Shown here: one piece after another, positions 34,849 to 43,880 of the stretch | How positions within the stretch are numbered: the stretch's first letter is position 1 | How the letters are laid out: every line of letters begins with the position of its first letter | From: Dickeya undicola | Lineage (GTDB): Bacteria > Pseudomonadota > Gammaproteobacteria > Enterobacterales > Enterobacteriaceae | DNA: 64,000 nt | Reading direction: 5' to 3' | NCBI RefSeq assembly: GCF_000784735.1 | Contig: NZ_JSYG01000017.1 | Location: forward strand, 62,001 to 126,000 | Notes under the pieces: model-generated | Database searches by the model: none | What the model was told of the DNA's origin: nothing | What the model saw: only the letters and a program-made list of their open reading frames with translations | Made by a program: the position numbers and the translations under genes

Positions 34849-35316
34849 ATGAGTGACTTGCAACAGCAAGCATTGAATTATTATCGCCAGCAGCAATTGT
34901 CACCCGGTTGGGTGGATCTGTTCGGGGTGATCGTCAACGGGATGATGGATAACGCCGGTGAACAGGAAGGGTTGGCATTTTTACGCCACATGGGCGGGCA
35001 ACTGGCCGAGCGCTATCCGTTGTCAGAGGCGGTAACGGTGATGGATCTGGAACAGGAGATCAACCGGGTGCTGTCGCAGTTTCATTGGGGATGCGTGGAC
35101 CTGCGCCCGTATGAAGATCGACTGGAGATTTATCATCTGGCGTTGCCCGTTGCCGTGAATACGCCGGGCAGCGTCAGATGGCGTATGGCGATGGCGGCGG
35201 TGTTGCAAGGGCTGTATAGCCGCTGGCTGCGTGAGCAGGGCGGCGTCGAGTCGGTGCCGTTGTCCTGCGAAGAAACCGGCAATGAATCCACCCTGTTGTT
35301 CCGTTACCAACACTAA
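34849..35316 (+). CDS. bcsD: Cellulose synthase subunit BcsD
   Basis: A 155-residue protein of the BcsD (AxCesD) family, recognisable by length, QLAERYPL, the WGCVDLRPYEDRLEIYHLAL segment and a C-terminal helix. In Komagataeibacter BcsD forms a cylindrical octamer that aligns glucan chains for crystalline ribbon formation. E. coli lacks it, so its presence separates this operon from the E. coli type. ATG 34849 begins 2 bp after bcsC ends. Confidence 0.9.
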   Translation: MSDLQQQALNYYRQQQLSPGWVDLFGVIVNGMMDNAGEQEGLAFLRHMGGQLAERYPLSEAVTVMDLEQEINRVLSQFHWGCVDLRPYEDRLEIYHLALPVAVNTPGSVRWRMAMAAVLQGLYSRWLREQGGVESVPLSCEETGNESTLLFRYQH

Positions 35317-35328
35317 GCCGGAGGCGTA

Positions 35329-36327
35329 ATGGTCAAGCCAATGTGGCGTTGTTGGGCATTGATGCTGATAGTACTGTTCAGTGCATCGGCAACGGCGGCA
35401 AACGGCTGGGAAATCTACAAAAGCCGTTTCATGACCGCAGATGGCCGTATTCAGGATACCGGCAACAAGAATGTCAGCCATACCGAAGGCCAGGGATTCG
35501 CCATGCTGATGGCGGTGTATTACGGTGATCGGCGTGCGTTCGATAGCCTGTGGAACTGGACGCAAAGCCACTTGCAGAACACGACCAGCGGTTTGTTCTA
35601 CTGGCGTTACGACCCGTCGGCGGCCAACCCGGTAGTGGATAAAAACAACGCCTCGGATGGTGATGTGCTGATCGCCTGGGCGTTGTTAAAAGCAGGAAAT
35701 AAATGGCAGGACAACCGATACCTGCAGGCGTCGGACAGTATCCAGAAAGCCATTATCGCCAACGATATCATTCAGTTTGCGGACCGCACCGTGATGTTGC
35801 CTGGGGCCTATGGCTTCAACAAGAACAGTTATGTTGTCCTTAACCCGTCATATTTCCTGTTCCCGGCCTGGCGCGACTTTGCTAACCGCAGCCATCTTCA
35901 GGTGTGGCGGAAGCTGATTGACGATAGCCTGTCACTGGTCGGAGAAATGCGTTTCGGTCAGGTCGGATTACCGACGGACTGGGTAGCGCTGAACGCAGAC
36001 GGGTCAATGGCACCGGCAACGGCCTGGCCATCGCGTTTCAGTTACGATGCTATCCGTATTCCGCTGTACCTGTATTGGTACGATGCCAAAACGACGGCGC
36101 TGGTGCCGTTCCAACTGTACTGGCGTAACTATTCCCGTCTGACGACACCGGCCTGGATCGATGTACTAAGCAATAACACCGCACCCTACAATATGCAGGG
36201 CGGCTTGCTGGCGGTGCGTGACCTGACGATGGGCAACGCAGACGGACTCAGCGACCTGCCTGGCGCATCGGAGGATTACTACTCGTCCAGCCTGCGGTTG
36301 CTGGCCACTCTGGCACGCGGTAAATAA
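35329..36327 (+). CDS. bcsZ: Endo-1,4-beta-glucanase BcsZ (GH8)
   Basis: A 332-residue periplasmic GH8 cellulase. Signal peptide [23 protein letters not shown] precedes [12 protein letters not shown]. The catalytic acid is E53 in HTEGQGFAM and the catalytic aspartate is probably D110 in NASDGDVL. It trims nascent glucan during export. E. coli places bcsZ between bcsB and bcsC; here it ends the operon after bcsD. A hairpin with a weak T-tract follows. Confidence 0.94.
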   Translation: MVKPMWRCWALMLIVLFSASATAANGWEIYKSRFMTADGRIQDTGNKNVSHTEGQGFAMLMAVYYGDRRAFDSLWNWTQSHLQNTTSGLFYWRYDPSAANPVVDKNNASDGDVLIAWALLKAGNKWQDNRYLQASDSIQKAIIANDIIQFADRTVMLPGAYGFNKNSYVVLNPSYFLFPAWRDFANRSHLQVWRKLIDDSLSLVGEMRFGQVGLPTDWVALNADGSMAPATAWPSRFSYDAIRIPLYLYWYDAKTTALVPFQLYWRNYSRLTTPAWIDVLSNNTAPYNMQGGLLAVRDLTMGNADGLSDLPGASEDYYSSSLRLLATLARGK

Positions 36328-36349
36328 CCGCATCCTGCGGTACATACAC

Positions 36350-36374
36350 ATGGCGAGGGCATCGTCCTCGCCAT
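36350..36374 (+). terminator. Hairpin after bcsZ
   Basis: ATGGCGAGG (36350-36358) and CCTCGCCAT (36366-36374) pair over 9 bp with a 7-base loop; TTCCCCTATTTTT follows. Likely end of the bcs transcript. Confidence 0.7.
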
Positions 36375-36435
36375 TTCCCCTATTTTTACCCATCAGACAT
36401 AGTGTGTTTTACGCTTTGTTAACCAGATTGTTACT

Positions 36436-36451
36436 CGTGATCTCATTCACA
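36436..36451 (+). promoter_or_regulatory. CRP-like binding site upstream of dctA
   Basis: CGTGATCTCATTCACA matches TGTGA-N6-TCACA at all but the first base. dctA in E. coli is activated by CRP-cAMP, and the site lies about 280 bp before the start, so the promoter leader would be long. Confidence 0.6.
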
Positions 36452-36731
36452 AAAAATTCTTATGAATCAGCGCAGAATAGAGGAATGGCGCGGCTTGTTG
36501 AGAGGTTTGAAGCGCGTCATTCATGCGTGATGTTATCGATAAATTAATGCAATGTTTTTTGGGAAGAATCTGTTGAAGCGATTCAGCTCTTGTTTTTAAC
36601 CGGATGTTCACAAACTAAAGTTATAAAAGTATTCACTCTGTTATCAGGGTGTTATTTTCCGGCGCAAGCACAGGCGGCAACTTTATCGTTCTTTGTCCCC
36701 CGTGTGTTTTCCCATCAAAGGACGTCACACT

Positions 36732-38018
36732 ATGAAAAAATCAATATTTAAAAGTCTCTACTTTCAGGTACTTGTAGCCATTACCATCGGGATATTACTG
36801 GGGCATTTCTACCCTGCATTGGGTGAGCAGATGAAACCCCTGGGCGACGGATTTGTGAAATTAATCAAAATGGTGATCGCGCCTGTGATCTTTTGTACTG
36901 TCGTCACCGGGATCGCCGGGATGGAGAGTATGAAAGCCGTCGGGCGTACCGGTGCGGTAGCACTGCTCTATTTTGAGATTGTCAGTACGCTGGCGTTGAT
37001 CATCGGTCTGGTGGTGGTGAACGTGCTGCAACCTGGCGCGGGTATGAACGTGGATCCGGCGTCGCTGAACGCGGCGGCAGTGGCAAATTACGCGACTGAA
37101 GCTGGTAAGCAAGGCGTGGTGCCGTTCTTGATGGATGTGATTCCTTCCAGCGTGATTGGTGCTTTCGCCAGCGGTAACATCCTGCAGGTGCTGTTGTTTG
37201 CGGTGATGTTCGGTTTTGCGCTGCACCGTCTGGGTGACAAGGGCGTGCTGATTTTCGATGTGATCGAAAGTTTCTCCCAAGTGATTTTCGGCATCATCAA
37301 CATGATCATGCGTCTGGCACCGTTGGGGGCATTTGGTGCGATGGCCTTCACCATCGGTAAGTATGGTGTCGGCTCACTGGTGCAATTGGGGCAGTTGATT
37401 ATCTGCTTCTACATTACCTGTATCCTGTTTGTGGTGCTGGTACTGGGATCTATCGCCAGAGCTACTGGTTTCAGCATCTTCAAGTTTGTTCGCTACATTC
37501 GTGAAGAACTGCTAATCGTTCTGGGGACGTCCTCTTCCGAGTCCGCGCTGCCGCGTATGCTTGAGAAGATGGAAAAACTGGGTTGTAAGAAATCGGTGGT
37601 GGGTCTGGTGATTCCGACCGGCTACTCCTTCAACCTGGATGGCACCTCGATTTACCTGACTATGGCAGCGGTATTTATCGCTCAGGCGACCAACAGCCAC
37701 ATGGATATCTGGCATCAGATCACCCTGCTGGTGGTACTGTTGCTGTCGTCCAAAGGGGCGGCGGGCGTGACCGGTAGCGGCTTTATCGTGCTGGCAGCCA
37801 CCATTTCCGCTGTAGGACACCTGCCGCTTGCTGGTCTGGCGCTGATTCTGGGCATCGACCGCTTTATGTCCGAAGCTCGTGCGCTGACTAACCTAGTTGG
37901 TAACGGCGTAGCGACAGTCGTAGTGGCCAAGCTGTGTAAAGAGCTTGATAGCAAGAAGATGAACGATGTGCTGTCCGGTCGTAATGACGGCCCGGCGGCG
38001 GAGTCTCGTCCGTCCTGA
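36732..38018 (+). CDS. dctA: C4-dicarboxylate/H+ symporter DctA
   Basis: A 428-residue carrier of the DAACS family, the same length as E. coli DctA. It begins [20 protein letters not shown] at ATG 36732, behind AAGGA; the longer frame upstream (from 36693) is untranslated leader. Conserved features include the serine-rich [16 protein letters not shown] hairpin and the substrate-site [16 protein letters not shown]. It takes up succinate, fumarate, malate and aspartate aerobically. Gene order bcs-dctA-yhjJ-kdgK follows E. coli. A hairpin follows the stop. Confidence 0.95.
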   Translation: MKKSIFKSLYFQVLVAITIGILLGHFYPALGEQMKPLGDGFVKLIKMVIAPVIFCTVVTGIAGMESMKAVGRTGAVALLYFEIVSTLALIIGLVVVNVLQPGAGMNVDPASLNAAAVANYATEAGKQGVVPFLMDVIPSSVIGAFASGNILQVLLFAVMFGFALHRLGDKGVLIFDVIESFSQVIFGIINMIMRLAPLGAFGAMAFTIGKYGVGSLVQLGQLIICFYITCILFVVLVLGSIARATGFSIFKFVRYIREELLIVLGTSSSESALPRMLEKMEKLGCKKSVVGLVIPTGYSFNLDGTSIYLTMAAVFIAQATNSHMDIWHQITLLVVLLLSSKGAAGVTGSGFIVLAATISAVGHLPLAGLALILGIDRFMSEARALTNLVGNGVATVVVAKLCKELDSKKMNDVLSGRNDGPAAESRPS

Positions 38019-38438
38019 TAACGCATTCCCTCCTGCTTGTTACCCACAGTTCGCTTCGCGGGCTGTGGGTAATTCTTATCCATTCTGTGCTAGATTTTAG
38101 GCGTCTTTAACTTTTTTATTCTTTATTTCACGTTGTTCAGTGACATAGACAAAAGCACGCTGTCTAACGGGATGGTACACTTCGCTTCTCTTTTTTTGTG
38201 AGGCGAATATAACCGCCATACTTCAGTTGCAGGTGCGTTGGCTGCCCTCACTTACCCGGTTGCCGCGTTACAAGGCGCGTAGGCGTCTTATCCTTGAAGG
38301 ACAATACGTTGCTTAAAGCGTGAGTGTCTTATCCTGCAGCTTGAATTATTTGGGGTATAACACGTAAGGCGGCAGGATGATGCCGCCTGAATCCACAAAA
38401 ACATACTGTATTGGTTCGTGATTAAAGTAGGGGTTCAC
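38019..38438. other. dctA-yhjJ intergenic region
   Basis: About 420 bp. A hairpin TTACCCACAG / CTGTGGGTAA (about 38040-38072) probably ends dctA mRNA. Later come two copies of GTCTTATCC about 40 bp apart, the motif GAATTATTTGGGGTATA (38343-38359), also found near 45455, and a GGCGGCA / TGCCGCC hairpin (about 38368-38387). This looks like a dispersed intergenic element, not a gene. Confidence 0.5.
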
Positions 38439-39932
38439 ATGCAAGGCACCAAATTTGGCCTTTTTGTTGGTGGAGTGTTGCTGGCGGCTGCCGTCGGTAA
38501 CGTGCAGGCTGAAGCACTACAACCCGATCCCGCCTGGCAACAGGGCAAGCTGGATAACGGCTTTAGCTGGCAGCTTCTTGCTACACCCCAGCGTCCCAGC
38601 GACCGGATTGAACTACGGCTGATGATTAACACCGGTTCATTGACGGAAAATGCGCAACAGACGGGGTTTTCCCATTTTATTCCGCGCCTGGCATTGTTGC
38701 CGCGCGACACCTTTTCCGCCGGGCAGCTACCCTCGCTGTGGCAACAGTCTGAGAGCGAAACACGACCATTGCCTCCGGCTACCACATCGTATGACTTTAC
38801 CTCTTACAATCTGAGCTTGCCGAATAACCGGCCTGACTTGTTGAAAGATGCACTGAGCTGGCTGGCGGACACCGCAGGCCAGTTGCAGATTGATGATAAA
38901 CGCATCGCGGCGGCGACGAAGATGCTTGACCCGGTAGCTAACGCGCCCACCAATCCGCAAGAGGCAGGGTGGCGTTACCGCCTGAAAGGGTCGTCACTGC
39001 TGTCGTATGCGCCGGGGCAATCGCTTAAAGCCTCAGTGAATGCCGAACAGCTGAGCAAATACTACAAAACCTGGTACACACCGGATGCCATGACGCTGTA
39101 TGTGGTGGGTAACGTTGACAGTCGCGCTATCGCCGAGCAAATCGACCGCGTGTTCTCGCCATTGCAGGGTAAGCGGGTGACGCCTTCTCCGTTGCCGGTA
39201 TTGTCCGCCATGCCGTCGACGCCAGTCAGTTTGATGGACAGCAGCGTAAAGCAGGACATCCTGTCGCTGGTGTGGGACATGCCGTGGCAGCCTATCCGCG
39301 ACTCTCAGGCGCTGGCTCGTTACTGGCATAGCGATTTAGCGCGTGAAGCGCTGTTCTGGCATATGCAGCAGGTGCTGACCAAAAGCCCGCTGAAAGACAC
39401 CAATGTGCGTTTTGATTGTAATGTGGTGTATGGCCGCGCCCAGTGTGCTATCCATCTGGATAATGTTACCAGCGAATCGGCGCAGGTCGGCATAACGTTT
39501 CTGAGCAAGGAGCTGAGGACGTTGCGGGATAAAGGGTTGTCTCAGGCAGAATTTGACACGCTGATGGCGCGTAAAACGGAAGAACTGAGCAAGCTGTTTG
39601 CCACGTATGCCCGCGCCAGTACCGATATTCTGATGGATCAGCGACTGCGTTCGCAGAAAAACGGGGTAGTGGACATTGCGCCGGAACAGTATCAGAAACT
39701 GCGCCAGAACTACCTGTCTTCTGTCACGCTGGAGATGCTGAATCAGGAACTGCATCAGCAGTTGTCTCAGGAAGCAACGTTGGTGATGCTACAGCCGCAG
39801 GGCGAGCCGGAAACCAGTGTGGAAGCGTTGCGGGAAACGTACATGAGTATCATGCAGCCGGATAACGGCGCCGCTGCCGTCGCACCGGACGCCGCCAAAG
39901 CGTCGCAGGACGAAACTTCGGCGGTGCGTTAA
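38439..39932 (+). CDS. yhjJ: YhjJ, periplasmic M16-family peptidase-like protein lacking the zinc motif
   Basis: A 497-residue protein with signal peptide (GTKFGLFVGGVLLAAAVGNVQA). It has the M16 (insulinase/MPP-like) two-domain layout and aligns by eye with E. coli YhjJ throughout (LQPDPAWQQG, WYTPDAMTL.VVGNVD, VVDIAPEQYQKLRQ). The zinc-binding HxxEH of M16 peptidases is degenerate here: GFSHFIPRLALL keeps one histidine but lacks the glutamate and second histidine. It is therefore probably not a zinc protease. Start MQGTK at 38439 follows AGGGGT. A strong terminator separates it from the convergent kdgK. Confidence 0.85.
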   Translation: MQGTKFGLFVGGVLLAAAVGNVQAEALQPDPAWQQGKLDNGFSWQLLATPQRPSDRIELRLMINTGSLTENAQQTGFSHFIPRLALLPRDTFSAGQLPSLWQQSESETRPLPPATTSYDFTSYNLSLPNNRPDLLKDALSWLADTAGQLQIDDKRIAAATKMLDPVANAPTNPQEAGWRYRLKGSSLLSYAPGQSLKASVNAEQLSKYYKTWYTPDAMTLYVVGNVDSRAIAEQIDRVFSPLQGKRVTPSPLPVLSAMPSTPVSLMDSSVKQDILSLVWDMPWQPIRDSQALARYWHSDLAREALFWHMQQVLTKSPLKDTNVRFDCNVVYGRAQCAIHLDNVTSESAQVGITFLSKELRTLRDKGLSQAEFDTLMARKTEELSKLFATYARASTDILMDQRLRSQKNGVVDIAPEQYQKLRQNYLSSVTLEMLNQELHQQLSQEATLVMLQPQGEPETSVEALRETYMSIMQPDNGAAAVAPDAAKASQDETSAVR

Positions 39933-40004
39933 CGCCAGCTTGCCGTGTGCCTGCGGGCACGGTGCGTTGAGACGGCGATATCGATCGCACCGACAAAAAC
40001 AACA

Positions 40005-40042
40005 ACGCCGGTTCAGCATGACAGACTGAACCGGCGTTTTTT
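40005..40042. terminator. Bidirectional terminator between yhjJ and kdgK
   Basis: ACGCCGGTTCAG (40005-40016) and CTGAACCGGCGT (40026-40037) pair perfectly over 12 bp, followed by a T-run to 40042. The upstream A-rich side gives a T-run on the minus strand. Confidence 0.9.
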
Positions 40043-40064
40043 ATTGCGTCAGCTATGGCGCTGT

Positions 40065-40997
40065 TTAGGCAGGCATGGCTTCCAGCGGAATAATCGCGCC
40101 GCGATACTGAATCACGGTGCTGGCGGTAAGGTGACCGCGTTTGGCAGCATCCTCGGCACTACCGCCGTTCAGGCGCACAGACAGGTAACCGGCGCTAAAT
40201 GAGTCACCTGCGGCAGTGGTATCGACGACTTTTTCTTTAGGCAGCCTTACCGCCGGGACTTCCAGCAGCGGTTCGCCCTGGATCGACACCAGGCAGGCGT
40301 CCGCGCCGCGTTTGATGACCACTTCCGTCACCCCAGCACCATGAGTGCGTTTCAGCACCTCGTCTACCGGCAGTTCGCCCCACAGCATATCTTCGTCGTC
40401 CAACGTCAGGAACGCGATATCCGTGCAGGCCAGCATATCGCTGTACGATTGACGGGTTTCTTCTTTGCTTTGCCACAAGCGCGGGCGATAGTTGTTGTCG
40501 AAAATCACCTTGCCGCCGTTAGCGCGGCAGGCACGCAGCACTGTCAGCAGGCGCTCACGGCTGTTTTGATTCAGAATCGCCAGACTGATGCCGCTCAGGT
40601 AGATGTAATCGAACTGCGCCAGTTGTTGGCCGATGGTTTCGGCATCTGGGCTTTCCAGCCAGTAACGGGCCGCGGCGTCATTACGCCAGTAATAGAAGGT
40701 ACGCTCGCCGGTGGCATCGGTTTCGATGAAATACAGCCCCGGCAGTTTGTTGTCCAGACGTTGGATCAGGTCGGTTTTGACCCCTTCCTTTTGCCAGGCA
40801 GCCATCATTTCACTACTGAAGGAATCAGTACCCAGTGCGGTGACATAATGCACACCAAGCGCATCCGGTTTTACCTGACGGGAGATGTAGACGGCAGTGT
40901 TGAGGGTATCGCCACCAAAACCGCGGTTAAGATCCGCGCCTTTCTGTGACAGTTCAATCATGCACTCGCCAATAATTGCAATGTTCTTCGTCGTCAT
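40065..40997 (-). CDS. kdgK: 2-dehydro-3-deoxygluconokinase KdgK
   Basis: A 310-residue PfkB-family kinase that converts KDG to KDPG, the shared step of pectin/uronate breakdown in soft-rot bacteria. The start MTTKNIAIIGECMIELSQKG holds the N-terminal GxGG-region substrate site (NRGFGGDTLNTAVYISR). The C-terminal PfkB signature DTTAAGDSFSAGYL contains the catalytic aspartate. ATG 40997 follows CAGGTCA; the extra 23 codons upstream are rejected. A KdgR-like operator lies about 80 bp upstream, so repression in the absence of KDG is expected. Confidence 0.95.
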   Translation of the reverse strand: MTTKNIAIIGECMIELSQKGADLNRGFGGDTLNTAVYISRQVKPDALGVHYVTALGTDSFSSEMMAAWQKEGVKTDLIQRLDNKLPGLYFIETDATGERTFYYWRNDAAARYWLESPDAETIGQQLAQFDYIYLSGISLAILNQNSRERLLTVLRACRANGGKVIFDNNYRPRLWQSKEETRQSYSDMLACTDIAFLTLDDEDMLWGELPVDEVLKRTHGAGVTEVVIKRGADACLVSIQGEPLLEVPAVRLPKEKVVDTTAAGDSFSAGYLSVRLNGGSAEDAAKRGHLTASTVIQYRGAIIPLEAMPA

Positions 40998-41078
40998 GAC
41001 AGCTGACCTGTAAAAAGAGAAGGTGAACCAAAGGAAACTAGCGCCAGTCTCAACATTACACGGCATGGAGTCAATAGT

Positions 41079-41098
41079 GATGAAACGATGTTTTATTT
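41079..41098 (-). promoter_or_regulatory. KdgR operator upstream of kdgK
   Basis: GATGAAACGATGTTTTATTT matches the KdgR consensus AATRAAAYRNYRTTTYATTT at 19 of 20 positions. It is a near-palindrome about 80 bp before the kdgK start. KdgR releases DNA when it binds KDG, the KdgK substrate. Confidence 0.8.
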
Positions 41099-41178
41099 TT
41101 TCATGATGTGGATCGGGAAAACCAGTTGTAATCCCGATCCTTAGGGGACAGTTGCTGATTGATACGTTGTGTTTCCGG

Positions 41179-41382
41179 TTATGAAGCCTGCTGGCGGCGT
41201 TCGGTCACGCTCTGTCCACCAATGCCCCAGTTGTCGGTTTCCACTTCATCAATGATGACCACAGTAGTGGCCGGATTTTTTCCCAACGTATCCACCAGCA
41301 GCTGGGTTACGCCAGCAATCAACTGCTTTTTTTGTTCAGCGGTGGCACCGTCTTTAGTGATACGAATGTTGACGAAAGGCAT
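41179..41382 (-). CDS. 4-oxalocrotonate tautomerase-family protein
   Basis: A 67-residue tautomerase. After Met removal the N-terminal Pro (PFVNIRITKDGATAEQKKQL) acts as the general base. ATG 41382 follows CAGGAG; the longer open frame to 41481 has no ribosome site. The family's length is 60-70 residues, which fits. Substrate unknown; members act on 2-hydroxymuconate-like enols. Its location between kdgK and yhjD may be only positional. Confidence 0.85.
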   Translation of the reverse strand: MPFVNIRITKDGATAEQKKQLIAGVTQLLVDTLGKNPATTVVIIDEVETDNWGIGGQSVTERRQQAS

Positions 41383-41410
41383 GGTTGCTCCTGTTGATAG
41401 GCTGTAAGTG

Positions 41411-42397
41411 TCAGGCACCGGACAGCGGCGTCTGCGTGTTGAGAACTGCTTTTGGGTCCGCCGTGGCGATCCAGGCGGCACAGAATAGCGTCAGGCGGGC
41501 AAAGAAATAGAAAAACGTCATCAAGCCGATCACGGAGCCAAATGCGGCCCCGGAAGGTGAGGTTGCCAGTTGAGGCAGTGCCACGGTCATGGCGAATTTC
41601 AGTACCTCGAAGCCGATAGCCGCCATCAGCGTGCCGCGCAACAGCGGTCCACGCCGAGGGTTATGGCGTGGCAGTACCCACAATATCCACAAAAACAGCA
41701 GATAGTTGGCGAAGATGGAGATAGACAACGCAATCAGCGTCATCACCGGGCGCAGCCAATCAATGCCGCCGAGCCCCAGAGCACGCACGATTGTCGCCTG
41801 CGCGCTACCGGCCACTGAGGTGAGAAACAGCGTGATCACCAACGCCAGCAGCAGCCCGATCAGTGACAGAAAATCCCACAGGTAGCGCAGATAGATTTTC
41901 TCTTCCTCGTGTGGCTGGCGTTCCCACACATCACGCGACTGGGCATGAATCGCCTCCCGCAGGTTGCCTATCCAGTTTACGCCGGAATAGAGCGCGATCA
42001 GCAGACCCGTCAGCCCGACGGTAGTACGCTGTCGCACTGCGGTATTCACGGTGTTCTTCAGGGTGAGGGCGAGACTCGGGTCGCTGATGCTGTTGACGAT
42101 ACGGTTGATGAGGCCGGTCAGCAGGTCAGGGTTGGAGGCCAGCACAAACCCTGCCGTGGCGAACGATACCATCAGGATCGGAATCAGTGACAGAAACGAA
42201 AAGTAGGTGATAGCGGCACCAAACTGATTGCCCATCCGGTCGTTAAAACGATCTCCCGCGCGGATAAAGTGGGCAACAACGGGCATTGACCTGATACGGT
42301 GCAGCCAGCCTGCTAAATGCCTGAACCGTTGATGGGAAGCGCCGGATGGCGTGCCCTGTTCGGTTGACGGGCGTGGCGGGTTGGGCTTCACAGGCAT
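41411..42397 (-). CDS. yhjD: YihY/BrkB-family inner membrane protein YhjD
   Basis: A 328-residue membrane protein of the YihY/virulence-factor BrkB family. The FNDRMGNQFGAAITYFSFLS segment (residues about 51-70) and five to six TM segments are typical. Gene position next to kdgK and length match E. coli YhjD, where a point mutation suppresses loss of Kdo on lipid A, suggesting a role in lipid IVA transport. ATG 42397 follows CAGGAG at good distance. Confidence 0.8.
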   Translation of the reverse strand: MPVKPNPPRPSTEQGTPSGASHQRFRHLAGWLHRIRSMPVVAHFIRAGDRFNDRMGNQFGAAITYFSFLSLIPILMVSFATAGFVLASNPDLLTGLINRIVNSISDPSLALTLKNTVNTAVRQRTTVGLTGLLIALYSGVNWIGNLREAIHAQSRDVWERQPHEEEKIYLRYLWDFLSLIGLLLALVITLFLTSVAGSAQATIVRALGLGGIDWLRPVMTLIALSISIFANYLLFLWILWVLPRHNPRRGPLLRGTLMAAIGFEVLKFAMTVALPQLATSPSGAAFGSVIGLMTFFYFFARLTLFCAAWIATADPKAVLNTQTPLSGA

Positions 42398-42601
42398 ACA
42401 GTCTCTCCTGAACGACGTATCCTGCTGAGTATAACGCAGATACCGCCTTGTTATATAAGCGTAAAGGTGTAGCGGCTAACGCCGGATGATGGCGCTCGAT
42501 AATTGGTGCTGAAAGACGCAAGTGTCTTGTTTATACTCAGAATCTCAACATGTCCGCCGCGTTCGCCCGTCGACGCGACCCGTAAGCGAGCCGATTTCTC
42601 C

Positions 42602-43825
42602 ATGCCAGCTGCCACACCGCCTGTATCTACACCGCCTAAGCCTTCTCCCGGCGGCTTACGTCTAAACCTGCGCATCATGTCTGTTGTGATGTTTAACTTT
42701 GCCAGCTATCTGAACATTGGGTTGCCGTTGGCGGTGTTGCCGGGCTATGTGCATGAACAGCTTGGTTTTAGTGCCTTTTGGGCCGGTTTGGTGATCAGCC
42801 TGCAGTACTTTTCTACTCTACTCAGCCGCCCGCGAGCCGGTCGCCACGCGGATGAGAAAGGGCCGAAGCAGGTGGTGGTGTTCGGGCTGTCTGGTGTGCT
42901 GCTGAGCGGCGTATTTTATGCGCTGGCGGCCTGGAATGACGGTTCGCCGGTGTTGGCGTTGGCGCTGTTGTGCGTCGGCCGTCTGGTGCTGGGTGTTGGG
43001 CAGAGCTTCGCTGGCACCGGCGCAACTTTATGGGGCGTCGGCGTCGTTGGGTCGCTGCATATTGGCCGGGTGATTTCGTGGAACGGCGTGGCGACCTACG
43101 GTGCGATGGCGATTGGCGCGCCGCTGGGGGTATGGATTTATCATCTGGGTGGGCTGTGGTTGCTGGCCGGCGTGATCGTGCTGGTGGCTGGCTCGGCGAT
43201 TCTGCTGGCGTTGCCTCGTCCGGCGGTAACGGTGACGCCAGGTAAGAAGCTGCCGTTCCGCGAAGTGCTCGGCAAAGTCTGGCTGTACGGCGTGATTTTG
43301 TCGCTGGCGTCCGCCGGGTTCGGCGTGATCTCGACATTTATCACCCTGTTTTACGCCAGTCGTCAGTGGGAGGGGGCCGCGTTGACTCTGAGCCTGTTCA
43401 GTTGTGCCTTTGTCGGCACCCGGTTGTTGTTCCCGAATGTCATTAACCGCTTTGGCGGCCTGCGAGTTGCGCTGGTGTGCTTTCTTGTCGAAGGTGCCGG
43501 TCTGCTGTTGGTATGGCTGGCATCGCATCCGCTGATGGCGGAAGCGGGCGCGTTTTTCGCCGGTGCCGGATTTTCGCTGGTGTTCCCGGCGCTGGGTGTG
43601 GTGGCAGTCAAGGCGGTGTCGGCACAGAATCAGGGTAGCGCACTGGCGACGTACACCATCTTTCTTGACTTGTCGCTAGGCGTAGTGGGGCCGACGGCTG
43701 GTGTCATGATGGCTTATACCGATATTGATGCCATTTATCTGGCGGCGGCGGCTCTGGCGCTGGTTGGGCTGTTGCTGACGGCGCGGCTATATCAGCGTGG
43801 ACTGCGCGGTGTAAGCGCGGTGTGA
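42602..43825 (+). CDS. yhhS: MFS transporter YhhS
   Basis: A 407-residue MFS carrier with 12 TM segments. It matches E. coli YhhS by eye over long stretches (RLNLRI.S.VMFNFASYL.IGLPLAVLPGYV, GVVGSLHIGRVISWNG, FVGTRLLFPN.INR.GGL). ATG 42602 is chosen; a TTG at 42503 would add 33 unsupported residues. Its physiological substrate is not established. It begins the conserved yhhS-dcrB-yhhQ-tusA block. Confidence 0.88.
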   Translation: MPAATPPVSTPPKPSPGGLRLNLRIMSVVMFNFASYLNIGLPLAVLPGYVHEQLGFSAFWAGLVISLQYFSTLLSRPRAGRHADEKGPKQVVVFGLSGVLLSGVFYALAAWNDGSPVLALALLCVGRLVLGVGQSFAGTGATLWGVGVVGSLHIGRVISWNGVATYGAMAIGAPLGVWIYHLGGLWLLAGVIVLVAGSAILLALPRPAVTVTPGKKLPFREVLGKVWLYGVILSLASAGFGVISTFITLFYASRQWEGAALTLSLFSCAFVGTRLLFPNVINRFGGLRVALVCFLVEGAGLLLVWLASHPLMAEAGAFFAGAGFSLVFPALGVVAVKAVSAQNQGSALATYTIFLDLSLGVVGPTAGVMMAYTDIDAIYLAAAALALVGLLLTARLYQRGLRGVSAV

Positions 43826-43880
43826 GCAGAATCCCGCCGACAGCCGGTGTCGGCGCGGCGGGGGGAAGCGGTGCGGTGAT

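Larger units (their letters stand above)
36328..36731. other. bcsZ-dctA intergenic region
   Basis: About 400 bp holding the presumed bcs terminator (36350-36374), a CRP-like site (36436-36451) and the dctA promoter. The c-di-GMP phosphodiesterase gene that E. coli has between the bcs genes and dctA (yhjK/pdeK) is absent. A 65-codon frame across 36350-36547 includes the hairpin and is rejected as a gene. Confidence 0.6.

Noticed and set aside
36350..36547. 65-codon frame after bcsZ
   Set aside because: It starts inside the presumed terminator hairpin and spans the dctA control region.
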